Shown: positions 1 through 8,814 of the stretch, one piece after another
How the letters are laid out: each line of letters starts with the position of its first letter
Position numbering within the stretch: the first letter of the stretch is position 1
Source of the DNA: SAR202 cluster bacterium
GTDB lineage: Bacteria > Chloroflexota > Dehalococcoidia > UBA3495
Direction of reading: 5' to 3'
Length of the DNA stretch: 22,086 nucleotides
Assembly: GCA_009392775.1 (NCBI GenBank)
Contig: VFFT01000081.1
Coordinates: 1-22,086, forward strand
Position numbers and translations under genes: made by a program
The notes under the pieces: generated by a model
Databases searched by the model: none
Told to the model about the DNA's origin: nothing
The model's input: the letters and a program-made list of their open reading frames with translations, nothing else

Positions 1-1201
1 GAATGGTCGAATCGAAGGTTACGATGTCGTCGTAAATCGACCCAAAACCTCCGCTTACAGAGCACCAGGTTCCCCAGCAGCAGCGTTTTGTATAGAAACT
101 GTAATAGACGAGCTAGCCGAAAAGATTGGAATGGATCCGGTAGACTTCCGCCTCTTGAACAGTGCTAAAGAAGGGACTCGCAGGGTAACTGGTCCTACTA
201 TGCCACTGGTAGGTTTTATAGAAACGCTAGAGGCCGTTAAAAATCATCCCCATTACTCTGCTCCCAAAGATGGGAAACACAGGGGTCGCGGAGTTGCCAC
301 TGGCTTCTGGGGTAACAATACAGGTCCATCGAGCGCCGTCGCGACTGTAAATCCCGACGGAACAGTTAACCTTGCAGAAGGGTCTCCTGATATAGGCGGC
401 ACTAGATCATCAGTATCCCTGCAGCTAGCAGAAGTGTTGGGGATTCCCGTTGAAGACGTACATCCTCAGGTGGTTGATACTGATTCCATTGGCTTCACTT
501 CTAACACCGGCGGGAGTAGCGTAACCTTCAAGACAGGATTCGCCGCGTATACCGCAGCACAGCACATCAAACAGCAACTCATCGAACGAGCTGCCAAGAG
601 GTGGGATGTGTCCACGGACGACGTCGAATATACGGACGGTATAGCCCAACACAAGTCTGACCCGGAACTAAAACTAACCTTCAAACAAATAGCAGCTATC
701 CAGGTTCCGACCGGTGGACCCATAGTCGGGAGTGCCGGAGTGAATCCCCCAGGAGCCGGCCCTGCTCTAGCGGCCCACGTTGTTGACGTGGAAGTAGACG
801 TCGATACAGGAAAAGTGGAGATAGTAAGATATACGGCCTTTCAGGACGTGGGTAAAGCGATTCATCCAAGCTATGTGGAGGGTCAAATCCAAGGAGGAGT
901 AGTCCAAGGAATTGGCTGGGCCTTAAATGAAGAGTACTTCATAAATGATAATGGTCATATGGTCAACTCTAGCTTCCTAGATTATCGTATGCCAGTAAGT
1001 TTAGATTTACCAATGATAGATACTGTGATAGTTGAAATTGCTAACCCTAACCACCCATTCGGGGTGAGAGGCGTCGGTGAGGTTTGCATATGCCCGCCTA
1101 TGGCTGCTATATCTAATGCAATCTATGACGCCATAGGGACTAGAATAAACGAATTACCGATGAAACCAGGAACCATACTCGAGGCTCTCGGCAAAATCTA
1201 G
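1..1201 (+). CDS. Xanthine dehydrogenase-family molybdopterin-binding subunit (C-terminal part)
   Basis: The reading frame is open from position 2 at the window edge, so this gene is cut at its 5' end and about 399 codons remain. It is the large, Mo-cofactor-binding subunit of a xanthine-oxidase-family hydroxylase, an enzyme that hydroxylates or oxidises a heterocycle, aldehyde or CO-like substrate in a complex with FAD and 2Fe-2S subunits. Visible family marks are AYRAPG at nucleotides 53-70 followed by a helix reading IDELAEK, the segment EGQIQGGVVQGIGWAL in the middle, and the C-terminal GVRGVGE, whose Glu (nucleotides 1079-1081) sits where the catalytic Glu of the family lies. The substrate cannot be read from this part. 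The MoaD-like gene follows after 45 nt and is probably in the same transcript. The FAD and Fe-S subunits, if adjacent, lie upstream of the window. Confidence 0.93.
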   Translation, partial: NGRIEGYDVVVNRPKTSAYRAPGSPAAAFCIETVIDELAEKIGMDPVDFRLLNSAKEGTRRVTGPTMPLVGFIETLEAVKNHPHYSAPKDGKHRGRGVATGFWGNNTGPSSAVATVNPDGTVNLAEGSPDIGGTRSSVSLQLAEVLGIPVEDVHPQVVDTDSIGFTSNTGGSSVTFKTGFAAYTAAQHIKQQLIERAAKRWDVSTDDVEYTDGIAQHKSDPELKLTFKQIAAIQVPTGGPIVGSAGVNPPGAGPALAAHVVDVEVDVDTGKVEIVRYTAFQDVGKAIHPSYVEGQIQGGVVQGIGWALNEEYFINDNGHMVNSSFLDYRMPVSLDLPMIDTVIVEIANPNHPFGVRGVGEVCICPPMAAISNAIYDAIGTRINELPMKPGTILEALGKI

Positions 1202-1246
1202 ACATAAGTAGGGCAGAGATTCAACCTATCTGAGAGTTAGAAATGC

Positions 1247-1522
1247 ATGGCTGAAGTGTGGATACCACCTCAAATACAAAATCTAACCGGTGGTGTGGAA
1301 ATAGTACACGTCCCAGGATCTACAGTTCGTCAACTTATCAATAACCTTGACGAACTATACCCAGGGTTAAAAGAGATTCTGTATGATGAGGAAGAAGAAG
1401 ATATCATGCCTGGATTAGCTGTGATTGTTGATGGTGAAGCTAGCCAGCTAGGAGTCCTAGAAAGGGTCACCGACACCAGCGAAGTACATTTCCTTCCCGC
1501 TATTGGTGGAGGCCGATCATAG
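1247..1522 (+). CDS. MoaD/ThiS-family sulfur carrier-like protein
   Basis: This 91-residue protein has the look of a beta-grasp sulfur carrier. It has a short N-terminal strand, the segment STVRQLINNLDELYPGL typical of the MoaD helix, an acidic stretch (DEEEED), an IVDGE turn and a C-terminal LPAIGGG. MoaD and ThiS proteins are adenylated and thiocarboxylated at a terminal Gly-Gly, and MoaD supplies the dithiolene sulfurs of molybdopterin. Its position directly after a molybdenum hydroxylase subunit fits a molybdopterin role. Oddly, the glycines are not terminal: the chain continues Arg-Ser before the stop, so either trimming is needed or this is not a classical carrier. The ATG at 1247 gives the usual family length; the Shine-Dalgarno sequence is weak. 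It could also be a ubiquitin-like carrier for another sulfur pathway. Confidence 0.82.
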   Translation: MAEVWIPPQIQNLTGGVEIVHVPGSTVRQLINNLDELYPGLKEILYDEEEEDIMPGLAVIVDGEASQLGVLERVTDTSEVHFLPAIGGGRS

Positions 1523-1533
1523 TAAGAAAGGTA

Positions 1534-1577
1534 ACACAGAAACAAGGGATCCAACAATAGTTCCCTCGTTTCTGTGT
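1534..1577 (+). other. Long hairpin downstream of the MoaD-like gene
   Basis: Positions 1534-1549 pair with 1562-1577 at 15 of 16 positions, the exception being A1544 opposite C1567, with a 12-nt loop. It starts 12 nt after the MoaD-like stop. No U-tract follows on either strand, so it does not look like a standard intrinsic terminator. It may protect the 3' end of the upstream mRNA or act in factor-dependent termination. Confidence 0.6.
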
Positions 1578-1591
1578 CGCAACAACTCAGC

Positions 1592-1620
1592 TTGACAAGG
1601 TAACATCGCCCCGATAGAGT
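1592..1620 (+). promoter_or_regulatory. Sigma70-type promoter of the cobalamin riboswitch leader
   Basis: A perfect -35 TTGACA (1592-1597) is followed after exactly 17 nt by the -10-like TAGAGT (1615-1620). Transcription would start near 1627, a little upstream of the riboswitch core, which is the arrangement expected for a riboswitch leader. Confidence 0.72.
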
Positions 1621-1639
1621 ACCAATCACTTCCTTAACA

Positions 1640-1795
1640 ATTGAAGAGACACTAGGTCCGTGCAGTTAAATGGGAAATGCGGTGAAACTCCGCTGCGGTC
1701 GCGCCACTGTTAGCGAATAGAACTTCGCAAGCCAGGGAACCTGCCTAGTGTTGAGGTGTTCCGAGATTGCGCTATACAATCCTGAACTGCCAAAT
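1640..1795 (+). ncRNA. Cobalamin (B12) riboswitch
   Basis: The conserved cobalamin aptamer elements occur in order: GGGAA (1672-1676), the GGTGAAACTCC stem-loop, the GCCACTG B12-box segment (1703-1709), then AAGCCAGGGAACCTGCC (from 1729). The aptamer is closed by CACTAGG (1650-1656) pairing with CCTAGTG (1744-1750). Downstream, GATTG (1765-1769) and CAATC (1777-1781) form a small hairpin. Its loop CGCTA (1770-1774) is complementary to TAGCG at 1711-1715, which would suit the loop-loop contact known in this class. The downstream genes cbiE and cobN are cobalamin-biosynthesis genes, the standard targets of repression by bound cobalamin. Confidence 0.93.
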
Positions 1796-1814
1796 TAAGT
1801 GGAGATACAAAGCA

Positions 1815-1840
1815 CCCCTGGTTATAGCCAGGGGTTTTCT
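1815..1840 (+). terminator. Intrinsic terminator, expression platform of the B12 riboswitch
   Basis: CCCCTGG (1815-1821) pairs with CCAGGGG (1828-1834) around a 6-nt loop, and TTTT with further T-rich bases follows. It lies between the aptamer and cbiE, so control is probably by transcription attenuation. The left arm is also complementary to CCAGGG (1732-1737) in the conserved aptamer core, giving a possible antiterminator when cobalamin is absent. Confidence 0.88.
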
Positions 1841-1908
1841 TATAAAGCCGGTGCGTGACTGACGTGACCATCAATCAAATCGCAGTATTAGTACAATAAG
1901 GTTTAGAT

Positions 1909-2595
1909 ATGAATATGATTTCCAATGATCTGCACATGACTATCGTGGGGGTAGGGCCAGGAGACCCAGATATGCTGACTATTAAAGCACAAAAGGCCAT
2001 TGCGTCAGCCGATCTAGTCGTCGGTTTCCAAACCGTACTGAATGTAGTGGAAACCTGGGTCACAAGTGGTGAATTATGTCCCATGAGCTATAGAAACCAA
2101 GAGGAGGTCCTAGATTACGCCAAGTCCCAGGTCACAGACGGGAAAACCTGCGTGGTTTGCGCATGGGGTGATTTAAACGTATCTGCCCGAGAACTATTGG
2201 AACGGGTTTACAGAAGAGTTGGAAACGTAACCCTAATACCAGGTATAAGTTCCATTCAATTCGCAGCAGCTCGCACGGGAATATTCATGGAAGAATCATT
2301 GTTTATAACCCTACACAAACGAGCTGACACAGGCTCGGATCTGGAAGAGCTTGTCCACCATCTAAAAGACGGTTTGCGTAATATCATACTATTACCACGT
2401 CCATTTGATCTGATGCCAGCTTTGATAGCAGAAAACCTAATTAAGTCAGGAATACCGGGAGAAAGAATAGTGCGAGTGTACCAGCGCCTGAGTTTCAATG
2501 ACGAACAATCCTGGGACGGTACGCTTGGAGAACTCGCGGTTAAGACGGAAGAGTTCAGCGATCTATCCATACTAGTATTTAGACTCCCACAGTAA
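1909..2595 (+). CDS. cbiE: Cobalt-precorrin-7 / precorrin-6Y C5-methyltransferase CbiE
   Basis: This 228-residue tetrapyrrole methylase transfers a methyl group from SAM to C5 of the corrin ring. The N-terminal IVGVGPGDPDMLTIKA (from residue 12) is the SAM/precorrin loop of the family. ADLVVGF and then VIPGISS-like LIPGISSIQFAAARTG around residues 112-128 match CbiE rather than CobM, CobJ or CbiL. The usual SGDP motif is replaced by WGDLNVSAREL. The protein ends with the methylase fold, so the CbiT decarboxylating domain found in fused CobL/CbiET proteins is absent and should be encoded elsewhere. The ATG at 1909 has an AAGG about 7 nt upstream. It is the first gene behind the riboswitch and lies 34 nt before cobN. 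Confidence 0.88.
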   Translation: MNMISNDLHMTIVGVGPGDPDMLTIKAQKAIASADLVVGFQTVLNVVETWVTSGELCPMSYRNQEEVLDYAKSQVTDGKTCVVCAWGDLNVSARELLERVYRRVGNVTLIPGISSIQFAAARTGIFMEESLFITLHKRADTGSDLEELVHHLKDGLRNIILLPRPFDLMPALIAENLIKSGIPGERIVRVYQRLSFNDEQSWDGTLGELAVKTEEFSDLSILVFRLPQ

Positions 2596-2629
2596 GCTCG
2601 TAATCTAAATAGGAAGGCAGAACTAAAAA

Positions 2630-5600
2630 GTGAGTTCCCCAACATCTATACAGAAGCACATTGTCATCGTAACTACGGCTGATACCGATATTCTAACTAT
2701 CGAGAGGGCCATGGCCACTCTCGATATTCCAGATTTACCTAATGTCCGCGTATTTAATCCTGTCTCCAACATTGATAATCAGCCCGAAAACGACGTTTTA
2801 GCCGCTCTTGAGAACGCTGGTGTGGTAGTACTCCGATTACTAGGTGGCAAAAGTGCAATGGGAGAAACCTTTGGCGAGTTAGTCAGCTATTGCCGAGAGC
2901 ACAACATACCTCTAATAGCTTGTCCTGGCCATCAGGAATGGGACGAAGACCTCATTAGCGCATGCTCAGTGCCAGTATCTGAACTGGAGACTACCTTTAG
3001 CTATTTGATGCAAGCTGGAGTCCAAAATTTTGGTAATCTAATACTATTTTTGAGTGATAGTTATCTAGATAGGAACTATGGTCACGAAGCGCCTGAGCCG
3101 GTGCCTTGGGAAGGCGTTTACCACCCGGACACACCCTCGCTACTCGACGTAGAATCCCATATAAAGTCTCACTGGAACAACGGGCAACCCAACATTGGCC
3201 TACTATTCTATAGAGCCCACTGGATGAGCGGCAACCTTCAATTTATCGATGACCTGATACGAGCCCTAGAGTCCCAAGGAGCAAACGTTCTACCCGTGTT
3301 CTCGTTCAGCCTCAAGCACAATCCCGAAGACGAATCAGAACATAGTGACACAATACAAAAATACCTTATCGATCCATACGGCATATCGCGAGTAGATTGC
3401 GTGATTAACACAATGGGACTCGCGATGAGTGATATTAGTGATGAAGGGGCCACTATAGCCAGTGGTTGGGCAACCAATATTCTGGAAAGTATGGATGTCC
3501 CGGTCATACAAGGTGTAGTGAGTACAAGTTCTCAACAAGAATGGCGCGAAAGTGATCTAGGTCTAGGTCCCATAGATACAGCTATGAATGTTGCTCTTCC
3601 TGAATTTGACGGACGAATAATATCCGTGCCCTTCTCATTCAAAGAGGAGACTACCTCTAATGTACAAACTTCCCTGCAAACTAGTCGATTGCAACGATAC
3701 GTCACAAAGCCCGATAGAGTAGAGACGGTAGCCAAACTAGCAACAAAATGGGCAAACCTCCGGAGAAAGCAGAACCCAGAAAAGCGTCTGGCTATTATCA
3801 TGAGTAATTATCCCACCAAAGACGCCAGAATAGGAAACGCGGTCGGACTCGATACACCAGCTTCAGTAGTTAATATACTCAACGCTCTGTCTGATAAAGG
3901 CTATGTAGTACATGACATACCGAAAGATGGAGACGAACTCGTACATAGGTTAATCGAAAGATGTAGCAATGACACAGACTCGTTGACTGAGGAGCAATTG
4001 CGCCTAGCAGCCGGACACATCTCAGATTCAGATTACTCCAGGTGGTTTGACTCTTTCCCAGCAGCAATACAAAATCAATTGCAAGAGGCTTGGGGAGACC
4101 CACCAGGCCAAGTGTACAGGACTGGCAATCAGCTAGCAGTCGCAGGCCTGGATCTAGGAAATGTATTCGTAGGACTGCAACCTCCAAGAGGTTTCGGTGA
4201 ACATCCGATATCGGTCTACCACAGTCCTGATCTCACTCCAACCCACCACTACATTGGGTACTACAGATGGATCAAAGATGTTTTCCAAGCCGACGCAATG
4301 GTTCACGTCGGAAAACATGGAACCCTAGAGTGGCTTCCAGGCAAAGGAATAGGATTATCAGAGGAATGTTATCCTGAAGTAGCTCTTCAAGATATGCCAC
4401 TGTTTTATCCCTTCATAATTAACAATCCTGGAGAAGGTACACAGGCAAAACGCAGAACTCACGCTACTATCATAGATCACCTAATTCCACCAATGACAAC
4501 AGCGGACAGCTATGGGGACATTGCGAAACTCGAACAACTTATGGACGAACATTACCAATGCCAAACCCTAGACCCAGTTAAGCTGCCAATGCTGGAATCG
4601 CAAATCTGGGAAATTGTCCAAAAGGCAGAACTCCACCGAGACCTCGGCGTTGACGCACAACCCGATGACTTTGGAGAATTTATGCTTAACATCGATGGTT
4701 ACTTGTGTGAAATAAAAGACGTCCAGATAAAGGACGGTCTACACATTCTCGGAGAACCTCCGAGTGATGAGCATCTAGTGGGTTTAATGTCAGCCCTGAC
4801 CAGGCTTGACATGGGGGAAGTCCCAAGTTTGCGCAGATCTATAGCAGAGGCTGTCGGCCTCAACTATGAAAATCTACTCGACGATCCTGGCCAAGCGCTC
4901 ACAACCGCCGTACCTCCAATAATCAGCGATCTTCATCCAGAACTTCCCGTAAGAAGCGTCGGAGATGTAATAGAGGGAGTAGAGGAGCTATGCAGATTAG
5001 CCCTATCAGAATTGCAGACGGGGGCGTTCAACCGTGACCTTGTAGAACAGGTAACAGAAGGCATCGTGGGCTACAAAGACCCTCAAACAATTCATTCCTT
5101 GTCTTATGCTTCTGGTTTTATATATCCTTCCTTGATGCAAACAACCGACGAAATTGACAATTTGTTGAGAGGGCTCGACGGCCGCTTTGTTCCCGCAGGT
5201 CCTAGCGGATCTCCCACCAGAGGTTTGCCCAATGTACTTCCAACAGGACGGAACTTCTACTCTGTTGATCCCAAGACGTTACCATCGCCTGCCGCGTGGG
5301 AGGTGGGGAAAGCCCTTGGAGATGCTCTACTGTCAAAATATTTGGATGAGGAGAACCAATATCCAGAAATGGTCGGCATAGTTGTCTGGGGAACGTCAGC
5401 AATGCGTACTCATGGTGATGACATAGCTCAAATACTATATCTCCTAGGGGTGCGCCCTGTTTGGCAACAGGAGAGTCGACGCGTATCCGGAATCGAAGTA
5501 ATCCCTCTAGAGGAACTTGGCAGACCAAGAATTGATGTTACCGTTAGAATCAGTGGGTTCTTTCGAGACGCATTTCCGAATCTGATCTACACGATAGACC

Positions 5601-6466
5601 AAGCCATACAAACAGTCGCCGCGCTAACCGACGAATCACCTGAGGAAAATTATATTCGTAAACACCTCATCGAAGACACTAACAACCAAAATATGGAGTC
5701 TCAGACCGAGCTACCTAGTCCAGACGACACACCATCTTTGTTCCGAATCTTCGGAAGCAAACCAGGAACCTACGGCGCAGGGATACTGCAAGTTTTGGAT
5801 GAGCGCAACTGGGAAACTGTACAAGATCTAGCGGAAGTATATACAGCATGGGGAGGCTACGCATACACCCAGAAGAACTTCGGCGTTACGGCACGCAATG
5901 AGTTTCGTCACCGGTTCAGCCAGATCGTAATCGCAGCAAAAAATCAGGATAATCGCGAGCATGATATATTCGATAGCGATGACTATATGCAATATCACGG
6001 AGGCATGATCGCAACCGTAAGAGCGTTAACAGGACAAAACCCTAGAGAATTTTTTGGAGATAGCTCTGATCCAAACAGATCAAAAGTCCGTGACTTGCAA
6101 GACGAAGCAAGAAGAGTATTTCGCAGTAGAGTAGTGAACCCAAAGTGGATTGATTCTATGAAGCGACATGGGTACAAAGGGGCATTTGAACTGTCAGCTA
6201 CCGTGGACTATATGTTCGGTTATGACGCCACGGCCAACGTTGTAGAAGATTGGATGTATGAGAATGTTACCGAAGAGTACGTGCTAAACGAAGAAATGCA
6301 GCAATTCTTCAAAGCTAGCAATCCTTGGGCTTTGAGAGGAATAGTCGAAAGACTTTTAGAAGCAATTCAACGTGGTCTTTGGGAAGATCCTCCAGAGGAT
6401 ATGTTGGCGGATCTACAGGCACTTTACCTAGAGTTAGAAACAGACATCGAAGCGCGTCAGGAGTAA
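2630..6466 (+). CDS. cobN: Cobaltochelatase large subunit CobN
   Basis: This 1278-residue protein is of CobN/ChlH size. It binds the corrin ring and inserts cobalt in an ATP-driven complex with an AAA+ and a VWA subunit. Conserved blocks include VHVGKHGTLEWLPGKG at about residues 558-573, the following NNPGEG, a GRNFYSVDP segment, VVWGTSAMRTHGDD, and the C-terminal DYMFGYDATANVVEDWMY with NPWALRGIVERLLEAIQRG, which matches CobN. The B12 riboswitch and adjacent cbiE favour cobalt over magnesium; no chlorophyll gene is in view. The start is GTG at 2630, with AGGAAGG at 2611-2617 giving a rather long 12-nt spacing. The fused ChlI/ChlD-like gene that follows is the expected ATPase partner. ChlH is the alternative reading and is unlikely here. 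Confidence 0.93.
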   Translation: MSSPTSIQKHIVIVTTADTDILTIERAMATLDIPDLPNVRVFNPVSNIDNQPENDVLAALENAGVVVLRLLGGKSAMGETFGELVSYCREHNIPLIACPGHQEWDEDLISACSVPVSELETTFSYLMQAGVQNFGNLILFLSDSYLDRNYGHEAPEPVPWEGVYHPDTPSLLDVESHIKSHWNNGQPNIGLLFYRAHWMSGNLQFIDDLIRALESQGANVLPVFSFSLKHNPEDESEHSDTIQKYLIDPYGISRVDCVINTMGLAMSDISDEGATIASGWATNILESMDVPVIQGVVSTSSQQEWRESDLGLGPIDTAMNVALPEFDGRIISVPFSFKEETTSNVQTSLQTSRLQRYVTKPDRVETVAKLATKWANLRRKQNPEKRLAIIMSNYPTKDARIGNAVGLDTPASVVNILNALSDKGYVVHDIPKDGDELVHRLIERCSNDTDSLTEEQLRLAAGHISDSDYSRWFDSFPAAIQNQLQEAWGDPPGQVYRTGNQLAVAGLDLGNVFVGLQPPRGFGEHPISVYHSPDLTPTHHYIGYYRWIKDVFQADAMVHVGKHGTLEWLPGKGIGLSEECYPEVALQDMPLFYPFIINNPGEGTQAKRRTHATIIDHLIPPMTTADSYGDIAKLEQLMDEHYQCQTLDPVKLPMLESQIWEIVQKAELHRDLGVDAQPDDFGEFMLNIDGYLCEIKDVQIKDGLHILGEPPSDEHLVGLMSALTRLDMGEVPSLRRSIAEAVGLNYENLLDDPGQALTTAVPPIISDLHPELPVRSVGDVIEGVEELCRLALSELQTGAFNRDLVEQVTEGIVGYKDPQTIHSLSYASGFIYPSLMQTTDEIDNLLRGLDGRFVPAGPSGSPTRGLPNVLPTGRNFYSVDPKTLPSPAAWEVGKALGDALLSKYLDEENQYPEMVGIVVWGTSAMRTHGDDIAQILYLLGVRPVWQQESRRVSGIEVIPLEELGRPRIDVTVRISGFFRDAFPNLIYTIDQAIQTVAALTDESPEENYIRKHLIEDTNNQNMESQTELPSPDDTPSLFRIFGSKPGTYGAGILQVLDERNWETVQDLAEVYTAWGGYAYTQKNFGVTARNEFRHRFSQIVIAAKNQDNREHDIFDSDDYMQYHGGMIATVRALTGQNPREFFGDSSDPNRSKVRDLQDEARRVFRSRVVNPKWIDSMKRHGYKGAFELSATVDYMFGYDATANVVEDWMYENVTEEYVLNEEMQQFFKASNPWALRGIVERLLEAIQRGLWEDPPEDMLADLQALYLELETDIEARQE

Positions 6467-6631
6467 GCGCGTAGACAGGGCCCTATTCTAGTCCAACATG
6501 AAATCGACAACACTAGTCTAAAACAATCTATTATTAGGATGAAGCATAGCTAAAATATAAAAGGCGACCCTTATATAGAGTCTCCTCACCTATCCGGACA
6601 TTGATCATAATAATCGGAGCGAGGTAAATAA
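6467..6631 (+). other. Intergenic gap between cobN and the chelatase motor gene
   Basis: This 165-nt AT-rich stretch has no gene and no clear terminator. TTAGGA (6534-6539) and TATAAA (6556-6561) are spaced 16 nt and could be a weak promoter. A strong Shine-Dalgarno sequence, GGAGCGAGG (6616-6624), sits 7 nt before the TTG start of the next gene. Confidence 0.35.
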
Positions 6632-8734
6632 TTGGCATTTCAAACAGACGCAACTCAAGAGCCCACATTTCCATTTAGCGCAATCGTAGGCCAGGACGCT
6701 ATGAAACGGGCTCTCTTGCTCAATACTATAAATCCTAAAATCGGAGGGGTTCTGATACGCGGCAAAAAAGGGACTGCAAAATCTACCGCTGTTCGATCAT
6801 TAGCCGCATTACTTCCTGAAATTGAAGTCATCTCGGGGTGCCAGTATAGGTGCAAACCGGGAACACCCCAAGCGGTTTGCGACACATGCAATAGCAAAAT
6901 GGGAGCCCCTGAACTACGCCAAGTGCGAGTAGTGGATCTCCCTGTCGGGGCAACAGAAGATCGCTTGGTTGGATCCATCGATATAGAAACAGCAATCAAA
7001 TCGGGCACAAAAGCTTTTGAACCGGGTCTAATAGCGGCAGCACACAGGGGAATACTATACATAGATGAAGTAAATTTATTGAATGACCATCTAGTAGATG
7101 TGCTACTAGATGCAGCAGCCATGGGACGCAATTACGTTGAGAGGGAAGGGATATCCATAAGCCATTCCGCCGATTTTATCCTCATTGGAACAATGAATCC
7201 CGAAGAAGGCGACCTTAGACCTCAACTAATTGACCGATTTGGCTTGGCGGTGGAAGTCAGTGGAGAATTGACAGGGGACGAGAGACAAGAAGTGGTTCGG
7301 CGCCGAATAGCATATGAAAATGATCCTCTGGGATTCATGGCTGAATGGGAGAACGACAATCGGTTGCAACGGGAGACATTACTAAAAAGCCAAGAACTCC
7401 TACCAGAAGTTTCCTTGTCCGCAGATATGCTCCGTTTGATAACAGACATATGCTCAGAATACGAGGTGGACGGGCTTCGGGGCGATATAGTTATGTATAA
7501 AACCGCTATCACAATCGCAGCGTATGAGGGTCGAACAGAAGTAAATACTGAAGACGTAAGAGAAGCTGCTCAGATGGCACTACTACACCGGCAGCGTCGA
7601 TTGCCGTTCCAACAAGCACAGATGGTTACAGACCAGCTTGAGTCAATTATAGAAGATCACCAAACACAGCGCCGCGATAGCGGTGACGGGAATTCTGAGT
7701 CTGGCTCAGATGATCAAGGAGACAATTCTGATCCTGACCCAAGTAGTGAACCTCCCACTGACTCAGATCCAGATTCACAACCTTCCGAGAATACCGATGG
7801 TAAAGAAGACGAAAGATTTGAAATAGGAGAGTCTCCTGAAGTCCCTACTCTTAACGTCAACCTTCCCGACCGTAGACCGCGCCAATCATCGGGGCGCCGT
7901 GCCAATGCTGTCAGCAACACAACCATTGGTCGATACGTAGGTTCAAGAATACCCATAGGTAGAACCTCCGATATGTCTTTAGATGCCACACTAAGAGCAG
8001 CTGCACCTCACCAGACAAAACGTACGTCAAATCAGGATGAAGCTCCCGCAATATTAATAGAACCGTGGGATATCCGTGAGAAGGTGCGAGAAACGAGAAC
8101 CGGAAGTCTCATACTCTTCATAGTAGACGCTAGCGGTTCTATGGGCGCTCAAAGAAGGATGGTTGCCGTGAAGGGAGCCATCATGTCATTACTGTTAGAT
8201 GCATACCAACGACGTGATAAAGTTGCCCTAATCAGCTTCAGGAAGACATCTGCAGAACTATTACTACCACCCACGAATAGCGTCGAGCTAGCACAGTATT
8301 ATCTCCAAGAAATGCCGACTGGTGGCCGCACTCCATTGTCGAAGGCGTTACATCTTGCATTAGGTGTTTTGGACATAGAAACTATGAAAGATCAAGACAT
8401 CGTCCCTCTCGTAGTACTACTGTCCGATGGCCGAGCCAACGTTGATTTGGCCCCTGATGTAAAAGGACAGGAGGATACGTCTCCGATAACCTCAGTATTC
8501 AAAGAGAAACACATATCCTCTGTCGTTATAGATACAGAAACAGGATTTCTAAAATTACAGATGGCGAAAACAATAGCTGATGGCATGGGAGCACAGTACA
8601 TCAGGCTCGATGATATTGGATCGAGTGCTATCGCAGATACTGTTAGAAGCTATATCCCCGACCAATCGCCAGTTATTCACCCAGAGGATATCCAAACATT
8701 GTTCAACCAAATTAAAGATGAACATCCTAAATAG
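6632..8734 (+). CDS. Fused ChlI-ChlD-type chelatase motor subunit (AAA+ plus VWA), probable CobN partner
   Basis: This 700-residue protein combines the two small chelatase subunits. Residues 1-340 are the AAA+ ATPase: Walker [10 protein letters not shown] around residues 44-52, Walker B ILYIDE at 141-146 and sensor TMNPEEG at 187-193. An acidic, Ser/Asp/Pro-rich linker spans about 350-405, and a VWA domain follows with the MIDAS motif DASGSMG at 499-505, TGGRTP and LLSDGRAN. In magnesium and cobalt chelatases the ATPase ring and MIDAS subunit remodel the large subunit to drive metal insertion, here most likely CobN. Between Walker A and B, cysteines 70, 74, 83 and 86 (CxxxC-x8-CxxC) could bind a metal. 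The start is TTG at 6632, chosen because GGAGCGAGG lies 7 nt upstream and the next in-frame ATG would remove part of the conserved N-terminus. I infer cobalt specificity from context. Confidence 0.9.
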   Translation: MAFQTDATQEPTFPFSAIVGQDAMKRALLLNTINPKIGGVLIRGKKGTAKSTAVRSLAALLPEIEVISGCQYRCKPGTPQAVCDTCNSKMGAPELRQVRVVDLPVGATEDRLVGSIDIETAIKSGTKAFEPGLIAAAHRGILYIDEVNLLNDHLVDVLLDAAAMGRNYVEREGISISHSADFILIGTMNPEEGDLRPQLIDRFGLAVEVSGELTGDERQEVVRRRIAYENDPLGFMAEWENDNRLQRETLLKSQELLPEVSLSADMLRLITDICSEYEVDGLRGDIVMYKTAITIAAYEGRTEVNTEDVREAAQMALLHRQRRLPFQQAQMVTDQLESIIEDHQTQRRDSGDGNSESGSDDQGDNSDPDPSSEPPTDSDPDSQPSENTDGKEDERFEIGESPEVPTLNVNLPDRRPRQSSGRRANAVSNTTIGRYVGSRIPIGRTSDMSLDATLRAAAPHQTKRTSNQDEAPAILIEPWDIREKVRETRTGSLILFIVDASGSMGAQRRMVAVKGAIMSLLLDAYQRRDKVALISFRKTSAELLLPPTNSVELAQYYLQEMPTGGRTPLSKALHLALGVLDIETMKDQDIVPLVVLLSDGRANVDLAPDVKGQEDTSPITSVFKEKHISSVVIDTETGFLKLQMAKTIADGMGAQYIRLDDIGSSAIADTVRSYIPDQSPVIHPEDIQTLFNQIKDEHPK

Positions 8735-8814
8735 TACTGTATCACGGCATATTTACATCAGCATTAACAATTGCTACCCTCGTATCTGATTAAGAATTAA
8801 CAGGAGTATCTACT

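Noticed and set aside
1330..1629. 99-codon minus-strand frame across the MoaD-like gene and hairpin
   Set aside because: No homology signal, and it runs through the hairpin and riboswitch promoter.
2630..6466. Magnesium chelatase ChlH instead of CobN
   Set aside because: The B12 riboswitch, the adjacent cbiE and CobN-type C-terminal motifs favour cobalt; no chlorophyll genes are seen.
6655..7131. 158-codon open frame on the minus strand under the chelatase ATPase
   Set aside because: Antisense to conserved AAA+ motifs and without features of its own.
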